A stretch of 64,000 nucleotides of DNA from Sporocytophaga myxococcoides DSM 11118 (lineage in GTDB: Bacteria; Bacteroidota; Bacteroidia; Cytophagales; Cytophagaceae): contig NZ_KE384560.1 of assembly GCF_000426725.1 (NCBI RefSeq), forward strand, positions 766,960-830,959, given 5' to 3'. Position numbers and translations under genes: made by a program. Below, one piece after another: positions 23,456 through 31,379 of this stretch. A model generated the notes under the pieces. That model saw only the letters and a program-made list of their open reading frames with translations, was not told the origin of the DNA and did no database searches. Numbering within the stretch: the first letter of the stretch is position 1; every line of letters starts with the position of its first letter.

Positions 23456-24135
23456 ATTCTATTTTTGTTTAAAATGGCATAGATCATACCGTCAAGTGTT
23501 TTCGAATTTTTATCATAATCAGTATAATCTAAAGTTACATCTGATGTATTTGGTTGTCTTAGCAAGTTCAATTGCCTGAGATTATGAGTAATTGGAGTAT
23601 TGATCTCCGAAGCCCAATGGATTATATCTACACAGTTAACATCAATTGCACCTTGGACATAATTTATTTGTGATAGAGGAACCCATGTATAAAGTAATTT
23701 TTCATTACTAACATATTCAAGCCAGAGCCAGGTATCCCAAGGCGGTATATCGTAAATATCAATGAAGCAATTGGATTCTGCTTCTGAAGCTCCGTCTGTT
23801 ACTGTATTGTTAAATTCTGTGATTAAAAGATGGCCTTTGGAAACTACATCTTCAAGCTTCATTAAAGGAATATTTTTTTCTTTAAGAATATTTCTTCTTG
23901 TTTCAAGAACTTTAATTATAATATTTCCCTGTTCTTCTTGAGTTGCTTCAACGAGAATGTTATCTGGCTCGAGTTCTCGGCTTCTTAATAATTTACTTCC
24001 ATTCTGAGGAATAACAAATTCAAGCCATGTAGCAGTTTCAATCCATCTTTGCAGAAAGTCATCTGCATATATCGGTATTGTTTCATTTTTTGATTCTCTT
24101 TTAAAAAGATTTTTCAAATAGGTTATCATATGCAT
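23443..24135 (-). CDS. Hypothetical cytosolic protein
   Basis: 230 residues, no signal peptide, mostly soluble. Noticeable segments are a Trp-rich stretch (I-P-P-W-D-T-W-L-W-L-E-Y) and the acidic W-A-S-E-I region. The presence of a late T-L-D-G-M-I-Y-A-I-L motif gives no family. It lies between the RNA repair operon (convergent) and the tRNA-Cys gene 16 bases upstream on the same strand, so tRNA-Cys and this gene could share a transcript. The alternative start Met3 is equally possible. Function not recognised. Confidence 0.6.
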   Translation of the reverse strand: MHMITYLKNLFKRESKNETIPIYADDFLQRWIETATWLEFVIPQNGSKLLRSRELEPDNILVEATQEEQGNIIIKVLETRRNILKEKNIPLMKLEDVVSKGHLLITEFNNTVTDGASEAESNCFIDIYDIPPWDTWLWLEYVSNEKLLYTWVPLSQINYVQGAIDVNCVDIIHWASEINTPITHNLRQLNLLRQPNTSDVTLDYTDYDKNSKTLDGMIYAILNKNRIEDC

Positions 24136-24151
24136 TTAGAAATTATGTAAG

Positions 24152-24222
24152 AGCAGGTAGCCGGAATCGAACCGGCGTATTCGGTTTTGCAGACCGACAC
24201 CTTACCACTTGGTTATACCTGC
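24152..24222 (-). tRNA. tRNA-Cys (GCA)
   Basis: 71-base cloverleaf on the minus strand: acceptor GCAGGTA/TACCTGC, D arm ACC/GGT, anticodon stem TCGGT/ACCGA with loop CTGCAAA (anticodon GCA), T arm GCCGG-TTCGATT-CCGGC, discriminator U as expected for Cys. CCA is not encoded. It lies downstream of two leader peptides with tandem Cys codons and two terminators. Confidence 0.95.
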
Positions 24223-24310
24223 TTGTGTACGAACCTCCGGTTATGCTCCGGTTTCTCTGGTTTTTCAAGCCGCTTCTACTAAGTTAGCTTGACTCCCAGT
24301 ATAAAATAAA

Positions 24311-24337
24311 AATCCCTTAGAGGATGTCTAAGGGATT
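24311..24337 (-). terminator. Second terminator in tRNA-Cys leader
   Basis: Perfect 11-base stem AATCCCTTAGA/TCTAAGGGATT with a 5-base loop; on the minus strand it is followed by TTTATTTTAT. It lies 28 bases after leader peptide 2 and 88 bases before tRNA-Cys. Confidence 0.8.
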
Positions 24338-24365
24338 CTTACAAAAGAATATAGTAAATCTATCC

Positions 24366-24422
24366 TCAGACACTAGAGTGAATGATAAAGCAACAGAATG
24401 TATGTGAATATGTAAATGTCAT
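24366..24422 (-). CDS. Putative leader peptide 2 (Phe-Cys-Cys-Phe) upstream of tRNA-Cys
   Basis: 18-codon frame M-T-F-T-Y-S-H-T-F-C-C-F-I-I-H with adjacent TGT-TGC codons, ending 28 bases before a strong terminator and about 200 bases upstream of the tRNA-Cys gene on the same strand. Arrangement is that of an attenuator whose peptide senses charged tRNA-Cys. It is supported by position and by recurrence (24496-24570, 18294-18380), not by expression evidence. Confidence 0.42.
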   Translation of the reverse strand: MTFTYSHTFCCFIIHSSV

Positions 24423-24444
24423 TTTTATCAAAGCTTATTAAATA

Positions 24445-24474
24445 AAAAACCCGGACTAAGTAGCCCGGGTTTTT
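24445..24474. terminator. First terminator in tRNA-Cys leader (bidirectional)
   Basis: AAAAACCCGG (24445-24454) and CCGGGTTTTT (24465-24474), a perfect 10-base stem with A run and T run, so it can act on either strand. It is 21 bases beyond leader peptide 1. Confidence 0.8.
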
Positions 24475-24495
24475 GTAGTGAATTGTATTTTTGCA

Positions 24496-24570
24496 TCAAT
24501 ACAAATCTTCCTCAGGCCTGATGAAATCAGGGGAACAACAGAAGAAGAATATGTTTTGAATAAGTATCAT
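24496..24570 (-). CDS. Putative leader peptide 1 (Phe-Phe-Phe-Cys-Cys) upstream of tRNA-Cys
   Basis: 24-codon frame starting about 10 bases after a predicted transcription start and containing N-I-F-F-F-C-C-S-P-D-F (TTC-TTC-TTC-TGT-TGT). It ends 21 bases before a strong terminator. With leader peptide 2 it forms a tandem leader-terminator arrangement ahead of tRNA-Cys. Inside the frame CCTGA/TCAGG can form a small hairpin that might serve as a pause site. Confidence 0.45.
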   Translation of the reverse strand: MILIQNIFFFCCSPDFIRPEEDLY

Positions 24571-24587
24571 ATCAGCGATTATTAATA

Positions 24588-24620
24588 CAAAGGTAAAACT
24601 AATTTTTTATATCATCCAAG
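24588..24620 (-). promoter_or_regulatory. Promoter for leader peptides and tRNA-Cys
   Basis: On the minus strand CTTG, about 21 bases, TACCTTTG (24588-24595) matches TTTG-N19-21-TAnnTTTG with one change. Start would fall near 24580, giving a leader of about 360 bases before tRNA-Cys. Confidence 0.55.
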
Positions 24621-25085
24621 TTCGTATAAGAAAATTAATTTTTAAGTACTGTTATGCAATTAGGATATATTAAACCTTTCGTAATAAATTCAGCCTCTAA
24701 GTTTCGGAACCTTATCAGACTTTTTTATTTATATAATTCCTTCTAATATAAGCTTAATTGCCACAAACCAAATTCATTTTGTCAAAGGTTAGCTTTCAGG
24801 CTCAACGTCATTGGTTCTTATTGGATTTATAATACTTGAATCATTTTATTATTCTTTAGGGAATTATCATAGCATTGGTGAGTTTTGTATAGTTTATATG
24901 ACAGTGAACATTATCCAAGCACATATTTATTGAAAATATTGAATTTAATAAAACTGGTTGTCTCGTTTGAAAACCAATTGATTAAATAGTCCTCTAAGCT
25001 GCTTCTTAAATTTTAACAAATTAAAAATTCTGGCTTTTTAATTCGGTCAATTTATATTTGCGGTATATCTTAAAAAAATCATTCA
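24621..25085. other. AT-rich intergenic region without recognised gene
   Basis: No credible coding frame, tRNA or strong hairpin seen. A TATATTTG (25053-25060) resembling the Bacteroidota -7 element lies 25 bases before the Dabb gene and is its likely promoter, though no clear -33 TTTG was found. Confidence 0.5.
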
Positions 25086-25382
25086 ATGCTTACCCATCAC
25101 GTTTTATTCTGGCTGAAAGCCGATACTACCGAAGATCAAAAGAAGGCATTTAGAGCCGGACTTGATTCACTTATAAATGTAGAAACCATTAAGTCTATGT
25201 ATGTAGGAACTCCAGCTCCTATAAGCAGACCTGTTGTTGATACAACTTATACCTTTTCATTGGTAATTGTATTTGAAGACCTTGCGGGGCATGATGTTTA
25301 TCAGGTACATCCGGTGCATAAGGCATTTCTTGAAGAGTTCAGACAGTATTTTGAGAAAGTAGTTATATATGATGCTCAGTAA
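25086..25382 (+). CDS. Dabb family (stress-responsive alpha/beta barrel) protein
   Basis: 98 residues, a small dimeric ferredoxin-like barrel. Family marks are the N-terminal L-T-H-H-V-L-F-W-L-K, the P-A-P-I-S-R-P-V-V segment with T-Y-T-F-S-L-V-I-V-F, and the C-terminal H-P-V-H-K-A-F motif. Members include enzymes and stress proteins; the reaction here is unknown. It stands alone with its own terminator 24 bases after the stop. Confidence 0.88.
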   Translation: MLTHHVLFWLKADTTEDQKKAFRAGLDSLINVETIKSMYVGTPAPISRPVVDTTYTFSLVIVFEDLAGHDVYQVHPVHKAFLEEFRQYFEKVVIYDAQ

Positions 25383-25405
25383 TTTTCAAATTTTCTGATA
25401 ATACC

Positions 25406-25442
25406 AAAAGCTCTTAGTTTTCCCAGACGAAGAGCTTTTTTG
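25406..25442 (+). terminator. Terminator of Dabb gene
   Basis: AAAAGCTCTT (25406-25415) and AAGAGCTTTT (25430-25439) form a perfect 10-base stem ending in a T run. Confidence 0.8.
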
Positions 25443-25594
25443 ATTAATAAAGTATTCTCCCTAATCTTTCTTTGAAAAAGAAGAATTTAACTCACCTTGA
25501 AATCGCTCATTAGCGCCGAATAATTTAAGGGAATGTAAGGGAGTAAATTTAACCTTTTGTGATGCCACATGTTGAATTTAAAATGGGTGTAGGT

Positions 25595-25897
25595 ATGAAA
25601 AGGATATTCGCTTATTGGGTAGTTATTCAAGTGGCTTTTTCCTGGGGGTGCAATAGTAATAGCTCAGGAAATGATACGGAAGATCGTGTTAAAAGCGAGC
25701 AGAAGGCTTTGAAGAAAAGATCCAAGTCAGAGAAGAATCTTGATAAGCAACACGCTAAAGAGAACGTGAAATTTGAAAAAAAGAGAATGAAAGCTGATGA
25801 AAAATCAGGCAGCGTTATTGAAATTCCCAAAAGTGAGCGTGGGGTGGAAGAAGCGAGAAAGGATAAAAAGAGAATGGATAAGGATATGCTCTTTTGA
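25595..25897 (+). CDS. Small lysine-rich lipoprotein
   Basis: 100 residues from the ATG at 25595, chosen because it places a lipoprotein signal (M-K-R-I-F-A-Y-W-V-V-I-Q, lipobox F-S-W-G-C) at the N-terminus; an ATG at 25559 would add 12 unlikely residues. The mature part is about one third Lys/Arg/Glu and probably one extended charged helix (K-K-R-S-K-S-E-K-N-L). No domain recognised. Composition suggests a periplasmic or surface tether binding an anionic partner, but that is speculation. Confidence 0.6.
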   Translation: MKRIFAYWVVIQVAFSWGCNSNSSGNDTEDRVKSEQKALKKRSKSEKNLDKQHAKENVKFEKKRMKADEKSGSVIEIPKSERGVEEARKDKKRMDKDMLF

Positions 25898-25964
25898 TTT
25901 TTGGTATTATTTTGTTATTTAATTATATTTTTTTACCTTAAGAGAGTAAACAAAAACTACTCTT

Positions 25965-26972
25965 ATGAAAAATTTTTTTTATTATGCAATTCCATTAATG
26001 GTATTTTTCAGTGCTTGTCAAAAAGAGAAAAAGGATTTTATTGGTCCTGAATATAAAGTGGCAGGAGCCAATTTCGATCTTGTTTCAAATTTTTCACCTA
26101 AACTGAGCAGCGTAAATTTTGAAACAGGTGATCAGCAATCTTTCAATGCTCAGTTTAGCGAACGCGTAACATGGACAATCACCTTGAAAGGGCAGACTTC
26201 TCAAGCTGTAAAGACTATTACAGGCTTAAGCGATAGAGTTGATGAAAGTAATTCACTGTGGTTAGGTACACATGATGATCTAATGTTCTTTCTCTCTGGA
26301 GAGGAAGTTGAAGCAACCCTTTCTATTCTGGGGGTTAAAGATCCTCAAAAGCTGAATTTTAAAATCGCTAGTGCCAGAGTTTATCCAGGCGCAAAAGAGA
26401 TGGGAAGTGGTTTTGAAGGATTTCAATATAATCATCTTGATTGGTATTACAGTCCTTATCCTAAAACTACTGGGGAAAAAGTTTCTACTCCGGTAATTGA
26501 GGGAAATTATGCCTTTAAATTGTCGGGAGTAGATGATAATAATGATTATTTTATTGGTTCAGTAAGGAGAAATTTACCGAGGAATTTTCTTACTTCAGCA
26601 ACTAAAGATTTTTATGTAAATGTATTTGTTTACGGAATTGGAAGCAATACATCCACTCTGAAGATATCGTTGAAGCATGACTCTGATTCAAGACTCCCGT
26701 ATGGGTTACCTCAAGGGTATGCTGATACTCAGGATGATGCTTATGAATATTCTATACCTTTAAATTTTAAGGGGTGGCAACCATTTAGCATTAAGTATAG
26801 CTCTTTTACCAGAACACCAGATAGAGAGTTTGGAGGAAGTGGTCCGAATACTAAAGACCCAAGCAAACTTGTATTTGTAGATTTTACATTGCTTACAAAA
26901 ACAGTAGGAGAGAAGGCTGAAGTTGTTTTAGATTATCCAACTATTACTTTTGAAAGGCCATTTATGCCTTAA
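25965..26972 (+). CDS. Secreted lipoprotein of unknown function
   Basis: 335 residues with a lipoprotein signal (M-K-N-F-F-Y-Y-A-I-P-L, lipobox F-F-S-A-C). The mature chain is beta-rich; W-T-I-T-L-K-G and the long glycine/serine-containing region resemble surface beta-sandwich proteins, with a carbohydrate-module-like second half (F-Y-V-N-V-F-V-Y-G-I-G; L-K-I-S-L-K-H-D). No catalytic motif was recognised. It stands alone between terminators. Outer-membrane or surface location is likely. Confidence 0.72.
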   Translation: MKNFFYYAIPLMVFFSACQKEKKDFIGPEYKVAGANFDLVSNFSPKLSSVNFETGDQQSFNAQFSERVTWTITLKGQTSQAVKTITGLSDRVDESNSLWLGTHDDLMFFLSGEEVEATLSILGVKDPQKLNFKIASARVYPGAKEMGSGFEGFQYNHLDWYYSPYPKTTGEKVSTPVIEGNYAFKLSGVDDNNDYFIGSVRRNLPRNFLTSATKDFYVNVFVYGIGSNTSTLKISLKHDSDSRLPYGLPQGYADTQDDAYEYSIPLNFKGWQPFSIKYSSFTRTPDREFGGSGPNTKDPSKLVFVDFTLLTKTVGEKAEVVLDYPTITFERPFMP

Positions 26973-26998
26973 ATAAGTTGCTAAAATTACCAGTTTTT

Positions 26999-27032
26999 AT
27001 AAGGAGCTGACTATTAATAGTCAGCTCCTTAT
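26999..27032. terminator. Perfect palindromic terminator
   Basis: A 34-base perfect palindrome centred on TTAA between 27015 and 27018 (ATAAGGAGCTGACTA and complement), 27 bases after the lipoprotein stop; can form a 15-base stem. Confidence 0.75.
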
Positions 27033-27235
27033 GTTTATGCCAAAATCTAATGTATAAATAGTATTAATCCGGATAAAAATACTGTAACCTTTCAGCATTA
27101 TTCTTTTAAATCTTTGAATGTGTGAATAAAATCTTTGAATAGTCTTTTAATGAACAGTTTTTTTTTCCCATTTTTAAAGGTTTAAAGTAAAAAAAACGTA
27201 TACTATTTTATAATTATTAAAATTTATTTTGTTTT

Positions 27236-28489
27236 ATGGGGTTAGGATTTTCGATTAAAGGGAAGGTAGGTGGAACAACTGATTCAGAATCAATTCTTCA
27301 AATAATTGCAGATTACACTGAGGCTGAAAGTAAAGGAATTTTTGCTACTTTTCTCGAAATTGATCTGGAAGAGGATACACTTTATCTAAGCTTTCATCCT
27401 TGTGAAGAGCCGGTTAGCTTATTTGTTGAAGACGGAACACTCTTCTGCTCTGCAAAAACCAATAGTGTCGGACCTGGTTATCATGCTTATCTCATTGACT
27501 TTTTTGAAAAGGCTGGTAAAGACTTGTCAATAGACTGGGTCTGGAATGAAACAACTGATGATGAAAGCTATGGCGATGAGACAGGGTATCAGGAACATAA
27601 AGATTTTAATGATTTGCAGGAGTGTATGGCTGAATGGCTGCAAATGCTCTCTACAATATTCCTGAAAGATGATCAGAAAGGATATCTGGTTTCACTTCCT
27701 GCTAATACTCCAAGAGTTGCACATAAAGATTTCTTTGTAGCTTCTTCTCTTGGTTTCTGGTCCAGAAACTGGTTTGAAGAACTACAGCATAAAGACCTTA
27801 CTGAACTGGAAAAGTATGGAAAACAATTTTTTATCTGGTGGGATAGAGAACCAGATGCACGTTTTCTTGTCAGAACAGGTGTAGCTCTTCTAAATGCTGA
27901 TTGCGGCTGGCATGCCCCTCTTGATGATGATGAAATAATGCTTTATGAGATCATTGATAAATGTTTCGAAGAGGCAAAGAAACTGAACCCGGATGTGATT
28001 GTGCCTGAAAAAGACTGGGAATATATTAAAGCATATCTTGAAGGTGAGGAAGATGTTGAAATTCCAGAAAGCCCTCTTGGATTCAGAAAGAATGCGGTAA
28101 CCTATGATATTGCAGGAGAATGGAAAATAACTGTACCAGGTTTTTTCTATTCAGGTCTTGATGAAGAAACAGAAGTATTCTGGTTTGGTGATAAAACTGT
28201 GCGAAATACTGTTTATTCATTCGACTCTGAAACTACTCCTGATGAGATGCTGGCTTCACTGCTCAGTGAGGAAGATTATCCAAGTGCTGAAAAGATATTT
28301 TTTAGTGATGAGAAAATAAAAGGCCATGGATATGTTTACTACTATATGAATGCAGAGGAAGAAGCTGAATATTGGTTGTTGCAGGCCGTGAAGGTGGAAG
28401 AAGGTTCATTCATATTTACAACAATCTGCTTTGCAAGTATGGATGAAAAAGATTGGGCTATAGAAGTCTGGAATTCTATTACACATTAA
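27236..28489 (+). CDS. Large acidic cytosolic protein of unknown function
   Basis: 417 residues, no signal peptide, strongly acidic (many E/D pairs such as E-G-E-E-D-V-E). The N-terminal 100 residues look like a small alpha/beta unit, followed by a Trp-rich helical region (W-L-Q-M-L; F-F-I-W-W-D-R-E-P-D-A-R) and a C-terminal beta-rich part from about 300 (Y-D-I-A-G-E-W-K-I-T-V-P). I recognise no family. It sits alone after a 200-base AT-rich gap. Acidic, stand-alone proteins of this type can be immunity proteins, but nothing nearby supports that. Confidence 0.65.
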   Translation: MGLGFSIKGKVGGTTDSESILQIIADYTEAESKGIFATFLEIDLEEDTLYLSFHPCEEPVSLFVEDGTLFCSAKTNSVGPGYHAYLIDFFEKAGKDLSIDWVWNETTDDESYGDETGYQEHKDFNDLQECMAEWLQMLSTIFLKDDQKGYLVSLPANTPRVAHKDFFVASSLGFWSRNWFEELQHKDLTELEKYGKQFFIWWDREPDARFLVRTGVALLNADCGWHAPLDDDEIMLYEIIDKCFEEAKKLNPDVIVPEKDWEYIKAYLEGEEDVEIPESPLGFRKNAVTYDIAGEWKITVPGFFYSGLDEETEVFWFGDKTVRNTVYSFDSETTPDEMLASLLSEEDYPSAEKIFFSDEKIKGHGYVYYYMNAEEEAEYWLLQAVKVEEGSFIFTTICFASMDEKDWAIEVWNSITH

Positions 28490-28660
28490 TATTACACCTG
28501 CTTGCATGAAAAAAAAAATATTGATAATTACAGTCTTGCAATATCTCACTGCAATTGAGTTCTTGCAACCCATATTAGAGGAGGCCAAATACTTTAATTC
28601 AACTATATATTGAGTGCCCGTTCCGCTTGGGGTAAATTCTAAAAGTAAAAAGGTAATTTA

Positions 28661-28897
28661 AAGTTAAGTTTATATCATGTACCGGTAACAGTTGGTCTCA
28701 CAATAAAGAAGGAAAGCAGCGTCTCAGGAACTCTTATTATTTATGACATAGAAGGCAAGGATGTGAAGAGAATTAATCTTAGCAATGGAGCTGGAGATAC
28801 ACAATTAAATATTGAATTAAAAAGCGGTACTTATATGTATAATTTAATTCAGACAATGGTGAAGAATTTTCCACTGGTAAATTTTCTAGTCAATTAA
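28661..28897 (+). pseudogene. Remnant of T9SS C-terminal sorting domain
   Basis: Translation of frame 28661 gives G-T-L-I-I-Y-D-I-E-G-K-D-V-K-R-I and L-K-S-G-T-Y-M-Y-N-L-I, typical of the beta-sandwich tail that targets proteins to the type IX secretion system. No start codon or upstream protein remains, and after Y-N-L-I the match continues in another frame (G-E-E-F-S-T-G-K-F), indicating a frameshift. It is the decayed 3' end of a secreted-protein gene, still followed by a terminator. Confidence 0.65.
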
Positions 28898-28925
28898 ATA
28901 ATGAATAGAAAAGCTTATTATAAAG

Positions 28926-28961
28926 AACACCCGAACCTTCAACAAGCTCGGGTGTTTTTTT
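28926..28961 (+). terminator. Terminator after T9SS remnant
   Basis: AACACCCGA (28926-28934) and TCGGGTGTT (28948-28956), perfect 9-base stem, then TTTTT. Confidence 0.8.
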
Positions 28962-29031
28962 ATGTCTTAAAATTTACAACTTAATAGGCATCATCCAAAG
29001 CATGTCACCTAGTGCTGGATTGGCAATTGAT

Positions 29032-29088
29032 AACTTTCAGCTTTCTACTTTAAGCTTTCCGCTTTTTCTTAAAACTTAAAACTTAATC
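29032..29088. repeat. Dispersed CTTTAAGCTTT repeat
   Basis: Tandem AACTTTCAGCTTTCTACTTT-like units with AAAACTTAAAACTTAA, just downstream of the gldN-like stop. Same intergenic repeat family as at 18449 and 35132. Confidence 0.5.
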
Positions 29089-29100
29089 CTTACAACTCCA

Positions 29101-29934
29101 CTAGTATTCCCATAGGTGATGTTCGTATTCCATGAGTTCATCGGCAGCCCACTGAGATGCCATAATTCCTTTTGTCTGGTCAGAGTATAAGTCAGCAAGA
29201 TAATAATCCTTAGCATTGGAAACCTTTACTATATATGAGCTGAAAAGCCTGAGTTCAAAGGCATCTGAGAGGTTTTTATGATGTGCTTCGTTTTGTGTGT
29301 TGTATAAGATGGCTTTTGGATTATTTTTAAATAAGTTATTTTTTAATTCATCAAAGCTAAAGGAAGCAACTATAGATTGAAGTCCTTTGATATTCGCAGG
29401 ATGATCAGCAGGAATGAATAAGCTTATGGATAATATATTGTATACAAGTTTCGATTTTTCCTTATCAAATATTACCTCTTCTTTAATTTCAAGTTGATAC
29501 AAGTCCTTTGCAAGATATTCTTCTTCTGCCGGAAGTTGCTGCCTCCAGTCAGGGCCATACGCTATAAAGGCATCAACGGTATCAGCAGGATTATTGGCAT
29601 TTATAGAAGGACCTGCAGAAGGGATTTTTAGCCTTTCCAGTAATTGGGCTGTCTTTAATTTTAAAGCTAAAGAATCATTATCATAGGCAGTTATTTTATT
29701 CTTTTTTGCTGCATCAATCAATAGTCCCGGCAATTCATAATTTTTAGAATATAATCCTTCATTTTGTTTTTCTCTTAAATCCAGAGCCCTTGTTATGGTC
29801 TTTTTATACATGACGTCATTGTACAATTGTTGAGGGTTTTGCCCATAGGAAAAATAAGACAAAATGATAAAACATGTTGATAATAAGTAGCTTTTGTCGT
29901 TTAAGTAATTTGATTTACAGGTTTTCATAAGCAC
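29101..29934 (-). CDS. gldN: GldN/PorN-like type IX secretion / gliding motility protein
   Basis: 277 residues with an N-terminal signal (S-C-F-I-I-L-S-Y-F-S-Y-G-Q; cleavage after about 31). It matches GldN: D-L-R-E-K-Q-N near 50, Y-E-L-P-G-L-L-I-D-A, L-K-L... then E-E-V-I-F-D-K-E-K-S, V-A-S-F-S-F-D-E-L, D-A-F-E-L-R-L-F-S-S-Y-I, and terminal L-M-E-Y-E-H-H-L-W-E. GldN binds GldK to form the periplasmic ring of the T9SS. Normally gldKLMN are clustered; here gldN is alone, so it is probably a paralogue. Met3 is an alternative start. Confidence 0.85.
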   Translation of the reverse strand: MLMKTCKSNYLNDKSYLLSTCFIILSYFSYGQNPQQLYNDVMYKKTITRALDLREKQNEGLYSKNYELPGLLIDAAKKNKITAYDNDSLALKLKTAQLLERLKIPSAGPSINANNPADTVDAFIAYGPDWRQQLPAEEEYLAKDLYQLEIKEEVIFDKEKSKLVYNILSISLFIPADHPANIKGLQSIVASFSFDELKNNLFKNNPKAILYNTQNEAHHKNLSDAFELRLFSSYIVKVSNAKDYYLADLYSDQTKGIMASQWAADELMEYEHHLWEY

Positions 29935-30168
29935 ATTTCGTTTGTTTGAATCCTGTAATGAATAAGAAATAAAAAAGATACATCGTTAAACCGGAATTAA
30001 TCGTTAAAAAAAAATATCATTGTTAATTAATTTATTAGAGTTTATAATAAAGTGATTGATTATAAGGATTAACTGAGATTTGCAATGACTTATGATTATT
30101 TTGAGTTAGTGAAAAAAATATTAAATTAATATTCATTAGAAACTCCTTTTAGATTTAAAGATAGCTGT

Positions 30169-30741
30169 TTGGAAAATTTTAAAGATATAGATCAGGAAGA
30201 GGAAAAAGAAACTATAGAGAAGGCCAAAAGGGATCCTGAAAAGTTTGGCGTTCTTTACAAACGTTATTATAAACCTGTTTATATATTTATTCATAAGAGA
30301 ACAAATGATAAGGAATGTTCTGCTGATATTGCTTCGCATGTTTTTTTTAAAGCACTTACAAACCTTAAGAACTATGTTCATCAAGGATTTCCTTTTTCAT
30401 CCTGGTTATTCAAAATTGCTCTGAATGAAGTAAATGAATACTATAGAAAAAAGAATAAAAGAAGAGTTGTTAGTATTGAAGCGAATGGTCTGGAGAGATT
30501 GACTGATGCCTTAATAGAAGGAGAATCAGATTTTGAATTAAATGAAAAGAGATTACATCTTTCAGAAGCTTTAAAACAACTTGATGCTTTGGAAATACAA
30601 CTAATAGAGCTTAGATTTTTTGAGGAAAAATCATTTAAAGAAGTCGGATATATACTCAACATTACAGAGAACAATGCAAAGGTTAAAACATATCGATTAC
30701 TTGATAAGATAAAAGCAACAGTGCTTTTAAAATATAGATAA
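30169..30741 (+). CDS. ECF-type RNA polymerase sigma factor
   Basis: 190 residues. Sigma region 2 is at about 22-90 (L-Y-K-R-Y-Y-K-P-V-Y ... F-P-F-S-S-W-L-F-K-I-A-L-N) and region 4 at about 130-185 (L-D-A-L-E-I-Q-L-I-E-L-R-F-F-E-E-K-S-F-K-E-V), followed by the helix-turn-helix ending L-D-K-I-K. The start is TTG at 30169; no ATG fits upstream in the open frame. The next gene starts immediately after its stop and encodes a membrane protein, the usual place for an anti-sigma factor. Target genes unknown. Confidence 0.9.
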   Translation: MENFKDIDQEEEKETIEKAKRDPEKFGVLYKRYYKPVYIFIHKRTNDKECSADIASHVFFKALTNLKNYVHQGFPFSSWLFKIALNEVNEYYRKKNKRRVVSIEANGLERLTDALIEGESDFELNEKRLHLSEALKQLDALEIQLIELRFFEEKSFKEVGYILNITENNAKVKTYRLLDKIKATVLLKYR

Positions 30742-31335
30742 ATGAAAGACTTTGATATTATAGATGATTATAAACAACCTTCTGACGAGGAGATAGAGAA
30801 GAGTCAAAACTTCTCTGAACTCATGGCCAGATACAATGCTTCGCATAATAAGAATAGTAATTCTAATAACAGGATCAAGTTTTTTGGAGGGGCAATTATC
30901 TTGGTTTCAATTGTATCAATACTATCTTATTATATTTTGAATAAATATGATAATCATAGAAACGAAGATTCAGAAGTTAAGCCAAAGGCCTTAATACCGG
31001 TGGTACGTGAGGATTCCCTTGTCGAACAAAAGATATTAATACAAGAAAAAGATACTCTTTTAAAATCCATTCAAGATCAAACTATTCCTATAGGTGAAAA
31101 ATCATCGAAGGTGAAACGTTCTTCTATTGATACTACAACACAACTAGGCCTGAAGGATTCGGCGCATAAGGCACCTATAGAGATATCACAAGATAAGCCT
31201 ATAAAGGCCGATTCTGTTATAGACCCATCAAAGAATAAAGTAAAGGTGAAAAATGGAAATCAGACTATATATGAGCAGGATCAGCAGGAGTTGGAAAAGA
31301 AATTATTAGAAAGATATTATCACAAGAAAAAATAA
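30742..31335 (+). CDS. Single-pass membrane protein, probable anti-sigma factor
   Basis: 197 residues; ATG follows directly after the sigma-factor TAA. A cytoplasmic N-terminal part (about 1-46, with D-E-E-I-E-K-S-Q-N-F), one membrane helix at about 48-67 (G-G-A-I-I-L-V-S-I-V-S-I-L-S-Y-Y-I), then a charged, low-complexity periplasmic tail. Such topology and position fit a membrane-bound anti-sigma factor that holds the ECF sigma until an envelope signal; no zinc HCC motif is present, so this rests on context. Confidence 0.72.
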   Translation: MKDFDIIDDYKQPSDEEIEKSQNFSELMARYNASHNKNSNSNNRIKFFGGAIILVSIVSILSYYILNKYDNHRNEDSEVKPKALIPVVREDSLVEQKILIQEKDTLLKSIQDQTIPIGEKSSKVKRSSIDTTTQLGLKDSAHKAPIEISQDKPIKADSVIDPSKNKVKVKNGNQTIYEQDQQELEKKLLERYYHKKK

Positions 31336-31338
31336 ATA

Positions 31339-31372
31339 AAAAGTCCCCCGATAAAATCGAGGGACTTTTTTG
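31339..31372. terminator. Bidirectional terminator
   Basis: AAAAAGTCCC-C-CGAT, AAA, ATCG-A-GGGACTTTTTT: about 14 pairs with one mismatch between convergent genes, with T run on the plus and A run on the minus side. Confidence 0.85.
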
Positions 31373-31379
31373 TCAAGCT

